From an uncultured Clostridia bacterium (GTDB lineage: Bacteria > Bacillota > Clostridia > Monoglobales > Monoglobaceae), in the NCBI GenBank assembly GCA_947625905.1, contig CANQQJ010000009.1:1-64000 (forward strand): a stretch of DNA of 64,000 bases. Direction: 5' to 3'. The translations under genes and the position numbers were made by a program. Under the pieces are notes generated by a model that was not told the origin of the DNA, did no database searches, and worked only from the letters and a program-made list of their open reading frames with translations. This document shows positions 1 to 9,279 of this stretch, one piece after another (the first letter of the stretch is position 1; each line of letters begins with the position of its first letter).

Positions 1-954
1 TGATTTGAGCGTGCTGTTGTTTTCAAGTGTAATGCTGCCGTTATAGATCACGCCGTCTCCGCGCACATCGCCGCACATTATGCAGAGTCCGTAGGAATCG
101 CTTTGCTTGCTGCCTGCCGCCGAGGCGGTAAGGCTCGAATTGTCCTTAACCGTAAGATTGCCCGTTGTTAACGCGGTGCTGTAACAATCATCGTAAGGTT
201 CACCTTCTCCGCGGGTTTCACCGCTTTCTGCCGTGACGGAAGCTCCGCCGCTTACGGTCAGATTGCGGCCTTCATCGGTCACTATACCAAAGCTTACTCC
301 ATACGCGCTGCCGCCGCTGAAACGGGCTTTGGCAACCGATATATCCAGATCCCCGTACGCATATATGCCGAGTGAGTCCCTTCTAACGGGCTCCGCGTCC
401 TTGTCATGCTCCGTGTCTCCGCTCACCGCGGTGAGTTCTCCTTTTCCGGTTATGGTAAGGTCGCCGTCCGAAAGAATTGCGCGGCTCGACGCTTCCGTAC
501 CCGTGCCCGATCGCACGGTTAAGGTGCCGTCTATGTCAATCGTGCTGCCGTCGGCGGCGAATATGCCGGTGTACTCGAAAAGTTTATCGCCGCCCTTAAA
601 TCCGTCGGCTGCGCTCACTATCGACGGGTTTTCGCCCTCGGGAACATAGAGCGTTGTGCCTCCGTCTATGAACAGTCCGTCCTTGGCCGTCGTCACAAAT
701 TGGAAATCCGATGTGAGAGTCAACTTGTTCCCTTCGCAAATCGCGCCGGGGAAGCTGTCTATCGGCTCGGAAAACTCCTTTGTGTCATAGTCCATCTTCG
801 TGTACAGCTTACTTGTCGCGCTGTCATAGTAAAGGATATGGTCGCTTTTCACACCGTCCTCCGCCGCGCCGGCCGCGGCGGATACCATCACCGCGGGCAT
901 TGTGGCGATAATCATCGCGACGATCGATATAAGCGCGATTATTTTTTTCTTCAT
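1..954 (-). CDS. Secreted repetitive surface protein, C-terminus outside window
   Basis: The gene starts at an ATG at 954 behind an AGGAGG site and is still open at the window edge (318 codons visible). The N-terminus is a Sec signal peptide (MKKKIIAL, a hydrophobic stretch, then VSAAA) very like those of the two M13 peptidases downstream in coordinate order. The body is built of short recurring phrases such as GDLTITG, GDLDISVA and GNLTVKD, separated by 25 to 35 polar residues. This pattern suggests stacked beta strands, as in beta-helix surface proteins. No catalytic motif is visible. It is on the same strand as the M13 genes and separated from them by a repeat-filled gap. The function is unknown; an adhesin or wall-associated role is an inference. 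Confidence 0.7.
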   Translation of the reverse strand, partial: MKKKIIALISIVAMIIATMPAVMVSAAAGAAEDGVKSDHILYYDSATSKLYTKMDYDTKEFSEPIDSFPGAICEGNKLTLTSDFQFVTTAKDGLFIDGGTTLYVPEGENPSIVSAADGFKGGDKLFEYTGIFAADGSTIDIDGTLTVRSGTGTEASSRAILSDGDLTITGKGELTAVSGDTEHDKDAEPVRRDSLGIYAYGDLDISVAKARFSGGSAYGVSFGIVTDEGRNLTVSGGASVTAESGETRGEGEPYDDCYSTALTTGNLTVKDNSSLTASAAGSKQSDSYGLCIMCGDVRGDGVIYNGSITLENNSTLKS

Positions 955-1421
955 GGGGTTATTTTCCTCCTTTATTAGCGGGCTGCGGCCGGAGCCGCGA
1001 AGCGGGTTCGTGGCACTATCGTATTCCGTTTGCGGATATAAACGAGGCCACACATCATTAACGATTGGCAGTATGAGCCTTCGGCATCCCGCGGGCGGAT
1101 GATATCCGCCCCTACAAACGTAGTGATTAGCGATTAGCGAATAGTGACTACGCGGAGATAACTTGGCAAAAATCATTTGAATATCCTCGCGATTTATGTC
1201 AGGCTCTCCCCTTGGGGAGAGCTGTCGCCGAAAGCGACTGAGAGGGGTTCCTAGTCCCTAGTTGCTAATCACTAGTCTCTATGTTGACCCCTCTCCTCTT
1301 TCCGCCGATGGCGGAAATCCACCTCTCCCCAAGGGGCGAGGCAAACGGGCGGATAATATCCGCCCCTACGGCGTTTACGCACTATGGTCGTAGGGGACGA
1401 CGACTCGGCGTCCCGTTTATC
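955..1421. repeat. Intergenic repeat cluster (four hairpin families)
   Basis: No gene is seen in this gap. It holds, in order: a roughly 80-bp module with terminal GCGGCC/GGCCAC (983-1063); a palindromic GGGCGGAT/ATCCGCCC hairpin (about 1091-1112); a GATTAGCGATTAGCGAATAG-type string (1118-1150); a right-half hairpin unit with the core AGCTGTC..GACTGA (1201-1250); a left-half unit with a CCGCC/GGCGG hairpin (1287-1345); a second GGGCGGAT palindrome (1349-1372); and a hairpin around 1390-1414. The part from about 1112 on is roughly 90% identical to 3797-4040, which lies downstream of the second peptidase gene. Confidence 0.8.
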
Positions 1422-3752
1422 TTACCAGATGGAAACTCTGTCCTCGGGGGCAACCCACATACCGTCGTTTTCGGTTATGCCGTAGACTTCCATAAACTTA
1501 TCGCTGGACTGGAACAGTCTGTTCACGCGCACGTTGTCGGGACTGTGAACGTCGGAATTCATGTGATTTTGGAGCGCCGCGCGGTAGTACGTGCTCATCC
1601 ATACGTTGGCCCAGCTCTCGTAGAATTTTTCGTAATCAAAATTCTCGGTCTTTGAGGCAAGCTCGGTCGCAACGGAGAGTCCGCCCAGATCGGCGGTGTT
1701 TTCGGTAAGCGTCTGCTCGCCGTTCATAGCGAGTCCGGGAGCGGTCTCTTGGCCGTCATAGAAGTCTATAACCGCCTGGCAGCGCTCATCAAACGCCGCG
1801 GCGTCCTCATCCGTCCACCAGTTCACAGCGTTTCCGTTCTCGTCATACTGCGAGCCGTTTTTGTCAAAGGCGTGGCTAATCTCGTGGCCTATAACAATAC
1901 CCAAAGCGCCAAGATTTGTCTCATATGCCGCGTCGGGGCTGTAGATGCCCGGCGTCAGAATAAATCCCGCGCAAACAGTCACATCGTTAAATGAGGGATT
2001 ATAGCACGCGTTTACGGTCTGCGGTGACATAGCCCACTGCGTATGGTCGACCTCGGTGCCCTCCTTGGCGATCATGTCGGCGATTGTCGCGTCCCTTATC
2101 GTCATCATATTTTCCACCAGCGAGCCGCCGTCCGCGTAGCTCCTGAGCTCTTTGCTGTCGAGCGTGATCTCATCATAAGAATCGGGAGCTCCGACCTTTA
2201 TACCCATGGTATCGAGCTTCTTTAACGCCTTTTGTTTCGTCGTGTCGCTCATCCAGTCGAGCTTTTGTATCCTCTCGCGATAGATGTCGATCATATCGGT
2301 TATCATTTTGGTTATGTCGGCCTTTGTTTTCTCGTCAACATATTTTTCGGCGTATACCTCGCCGAGATACTGCTCGAGCATGTCGTTCACACAGCTTGTC
2401 GCCTCGATCTCATCGCTGAGCGTTCCCTCAGTACCGTTCATTGCCGAATTATATTTGTTAGTTGCCTGTTTAAAATCATCGCTCATATATTCGGCAAAGC
2501 TTTCAGCAAGCGTAATTTTTGAATAATCCTTTATGAGGTCGAGGTTTTTGTCGTCAAGCAGCTCGGCCATCTTTTCCATCGCGCCCGCATCGGTTACGAT
2601 AAACTTGTCTTTGTTTTTTAATCCGCTGTTTTCAAACAGCTTGTTTATGTCCAGATTTTTGAACAAGTCGCACAACTGATCAAGGGTGTAAACATTATAT
2701 GTATTATTAATGTCCAGTTGCTCTGCAAGAGAAAGGCTCGCCTCGGCTATCTGAGTTTCAAGCTCAAAGCCCGACTCAGCCGCTGCCTCGGCGTCGGCCT
2801 CGCTGTAACCGATAAGCTCGGCCAGATCTTTCATGTACTCAATATACGCCGCTTTCTGAGCTTCCGCCCTGCCCTCGTACATATCCTTTGTGTGTATTGA
2901 GGCGGTGGCAAAATAATTCGCGTAATGCGCTGAATCCATCGGGTCTATAGATGCGCCGAACTGCACAAAAAATCCTATAGCCTTCGTGTCTATAAGGTCG
3001 GAGACGCTCTTCATCGCGTCTATCTCGTCAAGATACGGCTTTAGCGGCTCGTAGCCCTGCGCGTTTCTCGCCTCTTTGTTCATATAGTTGTCGTAGAGCG
3101 TCTTGATCTTGCCCTCTTTTGAATTTTTGTCGGGATTTGACGCGGAGATCTCCTTGATAAGGTCTCTGAGCTGAATATCGGTCGTGTCATTTCTGATCGT
3201 TCCGGTAAACGACTGTCCCTCGGGGATCACGGTGTTCTCAAGAGCGTCATGGTTAACTGTCTGGTAATAGTCGTCCTTAAGGTTTGTGCCGAACACGCGG
3301 TACATACGCTGAATAAAAAGCTGCATCTCATCTTTGGTCACATTGTCGTCGGGCGCGAATATGCCCTCTGATTTGCCCGCTACTATGCCCGAGGCGAACA
3401 CGTCCGAAAGCTCGGTCTCGGCCCAGTCGGGAATATCTGTAAATGTCTCGGCGGGGAATGCCACGTACTTGTTAAATCCTTTGATCTCGGGGATCTCGCC
3501 AAACGCGCGCTTGAGCATAACGAGCGCTTCGGCTCTGGTCACACTCCAGTCCTCGTGGAGCAGACCGTCCTCGTAGCCCTTTAATATGTCGGTTTTTTGC
3601 ACGCCGGGGTTGTAGTCGTCGGCGGCGGTGAGCAGCATATCACAGACCTCGCCGCGGGTGGCGTAATCGTCCGCCGCGAATACCATCGCAACGGGCATTG
3701 TGGTGATAAGCATTGCTGCGCTTAATATAAGCGCGATTATTTTTTTCTTCAT
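1422..3752 (-). CDS. Secreted M13-family zinc metallopeptidase with SLH domains
   Basis: A 776-residue exported peptidase of the neprilysin/PepO family. After a Sec signal peptide there are two to three SLH-like repeats (about residues 30-160, e.g. TRGEVCDM, DWSVTRAEAL), which usually anchor proteins to wall polymers. The catalytic part has the zinc motif HEISH (about His623-His627), the third ligand region ENTADLGG (Glu near 684), the upstream NACYNP segment and a conserved C-terminal HSxxxVRVN region, so it looks active. It ends in VSIW, like the terminal Trp of the family. The ATG at 3752 has a strong GGAGG site. It is the tandem paralogue of the gene at 4055-6397. A role in peptide processing or scavenging at the cell surface is inferred. 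Confidence 0.92.
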   Translation of the reverse strand: MKKKIIALILSAAMLITTMPVAMVFAADDYATRGEVCDMLLTAADDYNPGVQKTDILKGYEDGLLHEDWSVTRAEALVMLKRAFGEIPEIKGFNKYVAFPAETFTDIPDWAETELSDVFASGIVAGKSEGIFAPDDNVTKDEMQLFIQRMYRVFGTNLKDDYYQTVNHDALENTVIPEGQSFTGTIRNDTTDIQLRDLIKEISASNPDKNSKEGKIKTLYDNYMNKEARNAQGYEPLKPYLDEIDAMKSVSDLIDTKAIGFFVQFGASIDPMDSAHYANYFATASIHTKDMYEGRAEAQKAAYIEYMKDLAELIGYSEADAEAAAESGFELETQIAEASLSLAEQLDINNTYNVYTLDQLCDLFKNLDINKLFENSGLKNKDKFIVTDAGAMEKMAELLDDKNLDLIKDYSKITLAESFAEYMSDDFKQATNKYNSAMNGTEGTLSDEIEATSCVNDMLEQYLGEVYAEKYVDEKTKADITKMITDMIDIYRERIQKLDWMSDTTKQKALKKLDTMGIKVGAPDSYDEITLDSKELRSYADGGSLVENMMTIRDATIADMIAKEGTEVDHTQWAMSPQTVNACYNPSFNDVTVCAGFILTPGIYSPDAAYETNLGALGIVIGHEISHAFDKNGSQYDENGNAVNWWTDEDAAAFDERCQAVIDFYDGQETAPGLAMNGEQTLTENTADLGGLSVATELASKTENFDYEKFYESWANVWMSTYYRAALQNHMNSDVHSPDNVRVNRLFQSSDKFMEVYGITENDGMWVAPEDRVSIW

Positions 3753-4054
3753 AATAATATTTTCCTCCTTTTTATTTAATCGGGCGGATGTGGCCGCCCC
3801 TACAAACGTAGTGATTAGCGATCAGTGAATAGTGACTACGCGGAGATAATTTTGCAAAAATCATTCAAATATCCCCGCGATTTATGTCAGGCTCGCCCCT
3901 TGGGGAGAGCTGTCGCCGAAGGCGACTGAGAGGGGTTCCTAGTCCCTAGTTACTAATCTCTAGTACCTATGTTGACCCCTCTCCGTCTTTCCGCCTTTGG
4001 CGGAAATCCACCTCTCCCCAAGGGGCGAGGCAAACGAGCGGCGTCCCGTTTATT
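3753..4054. repeat. Intergenic repeat cluster, near-copy of the 1.1-1.4 kb spacer
   Basis: No gene is seen. The stretch contains a GGGCGGAT..CCGCCC palindrome (3779-3800), the GTAGTGATTAGCGAT string (3804-3840), a right-half hairpin unit (3890-3939) and a left-half unit with TCCGCC/GGCGGA (3975-4035). The order and sequence repeat those of 1112-1352 with scattered substitutions, so the spacer was duplicated together with the peptidase gene or was inserted and homogenised later. Confidence 0.8.
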
Positions 4055-6397
4055 TTACCAAATTGAAACTCTGTTTTCGGGGGGTGTCCACATTCCGTCG
4101 TTTTCGGTAATGCCGTAGGTCTCGAAGAACTTGTCGCTGGTCTCAAACAGTCTGTTCACGCGAACCTCGGCCGCGCTGTGCACGTCTGACACGGCCAGCT
4201 GTTCAAGATACCCGCGGTAGGAAACATTCAGCCACAGCTGCGCCCATGTCTCGAACATCTTTTTGTAATCAAAATTTTCGATTTTTGACGCCAGCTCCGT
4301 CGCCACCGAAAGGCCGCCCATGTCGGCGGTGTTTTCGGTAAGAGTCAGTTCTCCGTTTGTGGTGATGCCGGGCGCGGACTCCTGTCCGTCATAGAAGCCG
4401 ATAACCGCTTTGCAGCGCTCCTCAAACGCCGCGGCGTCCTCGTCGGTCCACCAGTTCACCGCGTTTCCGTTCTCGTCGTACTGAGAGCCGCTTTTGTCAA
4501 ACGCGTGGCTGAGCTCGTGGCCGATAGCAATTCCTATTCCGCCCAGATTTTCCTCATATGAGGCGCTTGAGCTGTAGGTGTGCGGTATCTGCAATATCGC
4601 GGCGGTGATGGTAATATCGTTAAAGCTGGGATTGTAGCAGGCGTTCACGGTCTGGGGCGACATTATCCACTCGGTGTGGTCGACCTCTCCGCCCTCTTTC
4701 TTAAGATCGTCTTTCTCGGCGGCGTCATTGATCGCCATAATGTTTTCAACGAGGCTGCCGCCGTCGGCGTAGCTTTTAAGCTCTGTGCTGTCTAAGGTCG
4801 TTTCGGGGAGCTTATCGGGGCCGCCGACCTTTATTCCCATGGTGTCGAGCTTCTTTATCGCCTTCTGCTTCGTCGCGTCACTCAACCAGTCAAGCTTTTG
4901 TATTCTCTCGCGGTAGATGTCTATCATGTCTTTGATAATTTGAGTAACGTCGGTCTTTGTTTTCTCGTCCATATACTTATCGGTATACAGCTCACCGAGA
5001 TAATCCGAAAGATAGCCATCGACGCAGTCCACCGCCTCGGTCTCGTCGTCGCTCTCTCCCTGAATTCCGTAAACCTCGGAAACAAACGTCTTATACGCGT
5101 TATCAAAGTCATCGCTCAGATATGAGTCGTAGCTTTTAAGAATATTGATCTTCGCGCAATCCTTGATCGCTTCAAGGTTCTTATCATCAAGCAGCTCGGC
5201 CATCTTTTCCATCGCGCCGACGTCATAAACAATAAATCTGTCCTTATTCTTAAGGCCGCTGTTTTCAAACACCTTGTTTATATCAATGTTTTTAAACAGA
5301 GCGGATATCTCATCAAGCGAGTATATGTTGTATGTTTTGTTTATATCATAGGTATCGGTAAGCGAAAGACTCGCCTCGGCGACCTGTTTCTCTATATCAA
5401 ACACTCTGTCGGCCGCGGCTTCGGCTTCGGCCTCGCTGTAGCCGATCAGTTTTAAGAGAGACGCCGCGTATTTCAGAGAAGCCGCTTTTTGATTTTCGTC
5501 CTTTCCCTCATACATTTCCTTTGTGTTTATTGTCGGAGTCGAGAAAAAATCGGCGTAATGAGTTGAGTCCTTATCATCATAGCCGATCTCAAATCTCGCG
5601 AAAATTTCCATCGCTTCCTCGCAGTTTACAAGATCCGAAACGCTTTTCATCGCGTCTATCTCGTCAAGATACGGCTTTATCGGCTCATAGCCCTGCGCGT
5701 TTCTCGCCTCTTTGTTCATGTAGTTGTCGTAGAGAGTCTTGATCTTGCCCTCTTTTGAGTTTTTGTCGGGATCTGACGCGGCAACACCCTTTACGATGTC
5801 CTTGATCTGATCCTGCACCTCAAAGCCGGACATGGTGCCCATGCTGATTTCTCCGTCAGGGATCACGGCGCTGTCAAGCGCGTCATGATTAACGGTCTGA
5901 TAGTAATTGTCCTTGAGGTTGGTGCCGAACACGCGGTACATGCGGTCGATAAACAGCTCCATCTCGCCTGTCGTTACGTTGTCGTCGGGCGCGAAAATGC
6001 CCTCGGCTTTACCCGCGACTATGCCCGAATCGAACACGTCCGAGAGCTCGGTCTCGGCCCAGTCGGGGATATCCGTGAACGTCTCGGCGGGGAAAGCGAT
6101 GTACTCGTTGGCGCCCTCGATCTCGGGGATCTCGCCAAACGCGCGCTTCAGCATAACCAGAGCCTCGGCTCTCGTCACGCTCCAGTCCTCGTGGAGCAGG
6201 CCGTCCTCGTAACCCTTTAAAATGTCGGTCTTTTGCACGCCGGGGTTGTAGTCGTCGGCAGCGGTGAGCAGCATATCGCAGATCTCGCCGCGGGTGGCGT
6301 AATCGTCCGCCGGCACCTCGTCGGCGAACACAGCCGCGGGCATCACGGTAAGCAGCATCGCGGCGCTTATAAACAGCGCAATAATTTTTTTCTTCAT
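4055..6397 (-). CDS. Secreted M13-family zinc metallopeptidase with SLH domains (paralogue)
   Basis: A 780-residue paralogue of the 1422-3752 product with the same layout: signal peptide ending near VFADE, SLH-like repeats (TRGEICDM, VTRAEALVM, VTTGEMEL), then the M13 catalytic region with HELSH, ENTADMGG and the NACYNPSFND segment. Similarity is high in the SLH part and around the zinc site and lower in the 200-500 region, which in this family caps the active site and selects substrates. The two copies may therefore have diverged in specificity. The gene lies 81 bp downstream of the sensor kinase on the same strand, so the LytTR two-component system is a plausible regulator. Confidence 0.92.
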   Translation of the reverse strand: MKKKIIALFISAAMLLTVMPAAVFADEVPADDYATRGEICDMLLTAADDYNPGVQKTDILKGYEDGLLHEDWSVTRAEALVMLKRAFGEIPEIEGANEYIAFPAETFTDIPDWAETELSDVFDSGIVAGKAEGIFAPDDNVTTGEMELFIDRMYRVFGTNLKDNYYQTVNHDALDSAVIPDGEISMGTMSGFEVQDQIKDIVKGVAASDPDKNSKEGKIKTLYDNYMNKEARNAQGYEPIKPYLDEIDAMKSVSDLVNCEEAMEIFARFEIGYDDKDSTHYADFFSTPTINTKEMYEGKDENQKAASLKYAASLLKLIGYSEAEAEAAADRVFDIEKQVAEASLSLTDTYDINKTYNIYSLDEISALFKNIDINKVFENSGLKNKDRFIVYDVGAMEKMAELLDDKNLEAIKDCAKINILKSYDSYLSDDFDNAYKTFVSEVYGIQGESDDETEAVDCVDGYLSDYLGELYTDKYMDEKTKTDVTQIIKDMIDIYRERIQKLDWLSDATKQKAIKKLDTMGIKVGGPDKLPETTLDSTELKSYADGGSLVENIMAINDAAEKDDLKKEGGEVDHTEWIMSPQTVNACYNPSFNDITITAAILQIPHTYSSSASYEENLGGIGIAIGHELSHAFDKSGSQYDENGNAVNWWTDEDAAAFEERCKAVIGFYDGQESAPGITTNGELTLTENTADMGGLSVATELASKIENFDYKKMFETWAQLWLNVSYRGYLEQLAVSDVHSAAEVRVNRLFETSDKFFETYGITENDGMWTPPENRVSIW

Positions 6398-6478
6398 TAG
6401 ATAAATCCTCCTTAATGTTATATGTTATATGGTAAATTTAATTTTTCGTTAACATTATGTTTTCCGTCATATGCCGCG

Positions 6479-7861
6479 CTATATATCCGTGCGGATATTG
6501 AGGCGTATGCGCGCAGTGAATATTTCTTTTTCGGCATCAAAGCGGAACATGGCGCTGCCGCCGTATTTTTGAGCGGTGCGCGCAATGCTCATAAGGCCGT
6601 AGCCTCCGCTTTGGCGGCCGCTCAGGAACGCCTCGGCGGGCAAGAACCCGTCCTCGGTCCTGAACCTTCGGCTGATACGCGCCTGTTTGCAAGAATTGGT
6701 TATCTCTATCGCGAGCGAGCCCTGCACCGTGCCGATCCTGACGCTTATGCGGCGGTCCTCGGGACAATTTTTGCACGCTCTTATCGCGTTTTCAAACGAA
6801 TTGGCGAACAGCACGGTCAGATCCGCCGCGTCTATATCAAACTCGCCGCACTCGGCGCAGACGCCGCAGCTTATGCCGGCGTCTCTTGCCATGCCGATAT
6901 AGTACTGCAAAAGCCCGTTGACCGTCATGTTCTTGCAGTATATCTCGCTGTCGCGCCTGACGGTCGTATCGATAACTTCCGAAAGATACTCTCTCATCTC
7001 ATCCAGCCTGCCTCTGTCAAGCATATCGCTCAGCGAGGTGTAGTGGTGTCTCAGGTCGTGTCTCATTCGGCGGGTGTTTTCCATATCGTCCACGATCTTC
7101 TCGTATTGCAGCCGCTGTATTTCCGTCGAGCGCTTTCGCTCGCTGTCCTCCTCGCGCCGCAGCGATTCGCGGAAAATCAGCCAGTATATAAACACCTGAT
7201 CGATCAGCATTACCATGAACATTACCAGCAGCATTAAATAAAGTCGGTATTCCATATAATAATACGAAAAATCAACGCATATTATCATTATAATAAAAAC
7301 GACGGTCGAGACGAAGAGTATGCAAAATTCACGCCTCATGCTCCGCGTTTCGATTCTGCTTATGTATTCGCGCAGTATGCGGATAACGAAAGACAGCATC
7401 AGCGGCAGCAGGAAAGCCGCGGTGATCAAATAAAGAAGCACCCCTTCGGGCGAATAAACTGCCCACGCGGCGACATCCTCATACACACGGTAAAATCCCG
7501 GAAACAGTCCGTTGAGCGTGTTAACAAGGCAATATTGCAGCGTCGCGTAGAAGAACACCACAAAAAAGACCAGGAGCTTTTTTATTAAAGATTCGCGCAC
7601 CAGCCAATCGAAAGCCACCATTATCAGCAGTATCGCGGAAAACATAAACGCGTTGGCAACAAAGGCCGCGTTTCCCGAGTATCCGTACTGCATCACCGCC
7701 GGGAACAACGCCGCGATGATCATTGTCGCGGCCGTTACGCAAACAAATATGGGGCCGCGCCGAAAGCGGTACGAATCTTGAGGAAAGGGCAGAAATATCA
7801 TCAGGGCGCAGGGAAAAAACTGAATAAAAAATCCCAGTGAATTCTGCAAATAAGCCGCCAT
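6479..7861 (-). CDS. GHKL-type sensor histidine kinase (AgrC/LytS class)
   Basis: The start at 7861 (MAAYLQNS, preceded by AAGGGAG at 8-nt spacing) is preferred over the longer open frame because the upstream response-regulator gene ends at 7875. The 460-residue product begins with about six hydrophobic segments (residues 1-215), then a charged coiled region and the DHp-like motif RRMRHDLRHHY, whose His is the likely phosphorylation site. The C-terminus is a GHKL ATPase domain: the N-box is read in LFANSFENAIRACK and the glycine-rich lid in SGGYGLMSI. The polytopic sensor without a large outer domain suggests a peptide or membrane signal. It is encoded with its LytTR regulator. Confidence 0.9.
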   Translation of the reverse strand: MAAYLQNSLGFFIQFFPCALMIFLPFPQDSYRFRRGPIFVCVTAATMIIAALFPAVMQYGYSGNAAFVANAFMFSAILLIMVAFDWLVRESLIKKLLVFFVVFFYATLQYCLVNTLNGLFPGFYRVYEDVAAWAVYSPEGVLLYLITAAFLLPLMLSFVIRILREYISRIETRSMRREFCILFVSTVVFIIMIICVDFSYYYMEYRLYLMLLVMFMVMLIDQVFIYWLIFRESLRREEDSERKRSTEIQRLQYEKIVDDMENTRRMRHDLRHHYTSLSDMLDRGRLDEMREYLSEVIDTTVRRDSEIYCKNMTVNGLLQYYIGMARDAGISCGVCAECGEFDIDAADLTVLFANSFENAIRACKNCPEDRRISVRIGTVQGSLAIEITNSCKQARISRRFRTEDGFLPAEAFLSGRQSGGYGLMSIARTAQKYGGSAMFRFDAEKEIFTARIRLNIRTDI

Positions 7862-7874
7862 TACAAACACTCCC

Positions 7875-8591
7875 TTAAAACCCTTTTTGGCGTGAAAGCC
7901 GTTCAAACACATAATTGTCATATGCCGCGCGGATCGCCTTGTTCTGTCTTGTGGCTATAGGCAGACGGAGCCCGCTCCTCAAAACGCAGGTTCCCGTTCC
8001 CATCTGCGTGATATAGTCCATATTTACAGCTATACCGCGGTTTATTTTTAAAAAATTTCCGTTCATATTGTTCATAAGCTCGGTGAACGACATCCTTATC
8101 TTCAGCTGCCGCCCGTCGGCAAACGTGATGTTTACCGAATGATTGTCGCTCTCTATAAGGCAAATCTGATCGAGCAGTATCGTGTGCCGCTCTGCGCCCG
8201 ATTTGAGCGTTATGCGTTCCCTGTTTTTGAATCTCAGCTCGGCCAGCCGCCTGAATGACTCTTTGACCCCGTCGGCCGTTATCGGCTTTACCAGATAATG
8301 AACGGCGTAAAGAGAAAAAGCGTCCACCGCAAAGTCGCGGCTGACAGTCACAAACACTATGCCCGTATCCGGCGAGATCTCGCGCAGTCTCTCGGCGATA
8401 TCAAGGCCGTTTTCGCCGGGCAGATAAATATCCAAAAATACGATATCGAACTGCGGCTGCACTTTGGCGGCGGCGAGCAGTGACTCGCCGTTTGAAAACA
8501 CCTCGGCAGCGCGCGTCGGATCCCAAGCCGCGAGGGCCGCCTCGAATTGCTCGCGCTCTCTCAAATCATCGTCGCAAACCCCGATCCTCAT
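7875..8591 (-). CDS. LytTR-family response regulator
   Basis: The receiver domain (MRIGVCDDD at the start, phospho-acceptor Asp in IVFLDIYLPG, conserved Lys in YLVKPI) is followed by a LytTR DNA-binding domain (about 140-238, including SFTELMN, FLKINRGIAVNMDYI). The start at 8591 is chosen because GGGAGG lies 8 nt upstream and the receiver fold begins exactly there; an extra nine residues are possible from an upstream ATG. Its own promoter and a pair of direct repeats upstream suggest autoregulation. It precedes the kinase gene in the same transcript, and the M13 peptidase genes follow. Confidence 0.92.
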   Translation of the reverse strand: MRIGVCDDDLREREQFEAALAAWDPTRAAEVFSNGESLLAAAKVQPQFDIVFLDIYLPGENGLDIAERLREISPDTGIVFVTVSRDFAVDAFSLYAVHYLVKPITADGVKESFRRLAELRFKNRERITLKSGAERHTILLDQICLIESDNHSVNITFADGRQLKIRMSFTELMNNMNGNFLKINRGIAVNMDYITQMGTGTCVLRSGLRLPIATRQNKAIRAAYDNYVFERLSRQKGF

Positions 8592-8644
8592 ACCGCGCAC
8601 CTCCCGATCTATCAACACGCTTTATTGCGCAATAATACAAATTT

Positions 8645-8673
8645 ATTATATCACAACATTTTGAGATTTTCAA
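8645..8673 (-). promoter_or_regulatory. Promoter of the two-component operon
   Basis: On the minus strand TTGAAA (8673-8668) is followed after 17 bp by TATAAT (8650-8645), a near-consensus sigma-A promoter about 55 bp upstream of the response-regulator start. A 14-bp perfect palindrome, TTATTGCGCAATAA, lies in the leader at 8622-8635. Confidence 0.75.
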
Positions 8674-8685
8674 TACGACGGGTCC

Positions 8686-8718
8686 GCATTTTACGCACCA
8701 AAACCTGCATTTCACGCA
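8686..8718 (-). promoter_or_regulatory. Direct repeats resembling a LytTR operator
   Basis: Two 12-bp direct repeats differing at one base (GCATTTTACGCA at 8686-8697 and GCATTTCACGCA at 8707-8718, plus-strand reading) have a 21-bp period. They end about 12 bp upstream of the -35 box of the two-component operon. LytTR regulators typically bind 9-bp direct repeats one or two helical turns apart, so an autoregulatory site is inferred. Confidence 0.6.
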
Positions 8719-8728
8719 ATCGGTGCGC

Positions 8729-8760
8729 AAAAAAACCGACAAGCGCAGCTTGTCGGTTTA
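8729..8760 (-). terminator. Intrinsic terminator of the alr-mazF operon
   Basis: A 12-bp perfect stem (AAACCGACAAGC / GCTTGTCGGTTT) with a 3-nt loop is followed on the minus strand by a run of T. It sits just after the stop of the last gene of the operon. Confidence 0.85.
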
Positions 8761-8771
8761 TATGTCGTTTG

Positions 8772-9245
8772 TTATCTGAACGAATATCCGCCCTTTACCA
8801 TGATTATGACCTCGTTGCTGGCCTTGAAGCCGCGGCCGTCGTCCCGCGGGACGATCAGCATATGATTCGAGGGCATCTCGGAGCCGTCGGGCAGGTCGTA
8901 TCCGTAGGTCGTGTCGGCTATTCCTCCCATATCGGTGCCGATTATCACGCCGTTGCCCTTTCTGAGAACGAACTGGGCCCCTCCGTCGAATATAACGGTC
9001 TGCCCGGGGTTCACGTTGACCACCGAGAAATTGTCGGAATATGAATCCGACGAGCCGTCGCCCAGCCGCTCCTCGACATACGCCTTAAACTGCGGCACCA
9101 CCACGTTTACTATGTAGCTTTTGGTAACCACCGGGTCGTCGGTGTCGCCCGGCTCAGCCAGAACCGCGGTCGCACCCAGAAGCGCGGCTATCACCGCCGC
9201 CGCTATTATCATTTTTACTATCACACTTTTTGATCCGGATCTCAT
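8772..9245 (-). CDS. Secreted or membrane-anchored protein of unknown function
   Basis: The 157-residue product starts with a basic region and one hydrophobic segment (VIVKMIIAAAVIAALL), ending near VLAEPGD, so it is exported or N-terminally anchored. The mature part contains VNPGQTVIFDGGAQFVLRKG and ends with EVIIMVKGGYSFR. Its pattern of short strands around Gly-rich turns suggests a small beta domain. I recognise no enzyme motif. It is the last gene of the operon with alr and mazF and is followed by a strong terminator. Confidence 0.7.
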   Translation of the reverse strand: MRSGSKSVIVKMIIAAAVIAALLGATAVLAEPGDTDDPVVTKSYIVNVVVPQFKAYVEERLGDGSSDSYSDNFSVVNVNPGQTVIFDGGAQFVLRKGNGVIIGTDMGGIADTTYGYDLPDGSEMPSNHMLIVPRDDGRGFKASNEVIIMVKGGYSFR

Positions 9246-9279
9246 AATAAAACCTCCTTATGCGATCTTAGAATTAATA

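Noticed and set aside
983-1063. tRNA-like sequence because of GGTTCG in the repeated module
   Set aside because: No cloverleaf, anticodon arm or acceptor pairing can be drawn around it.
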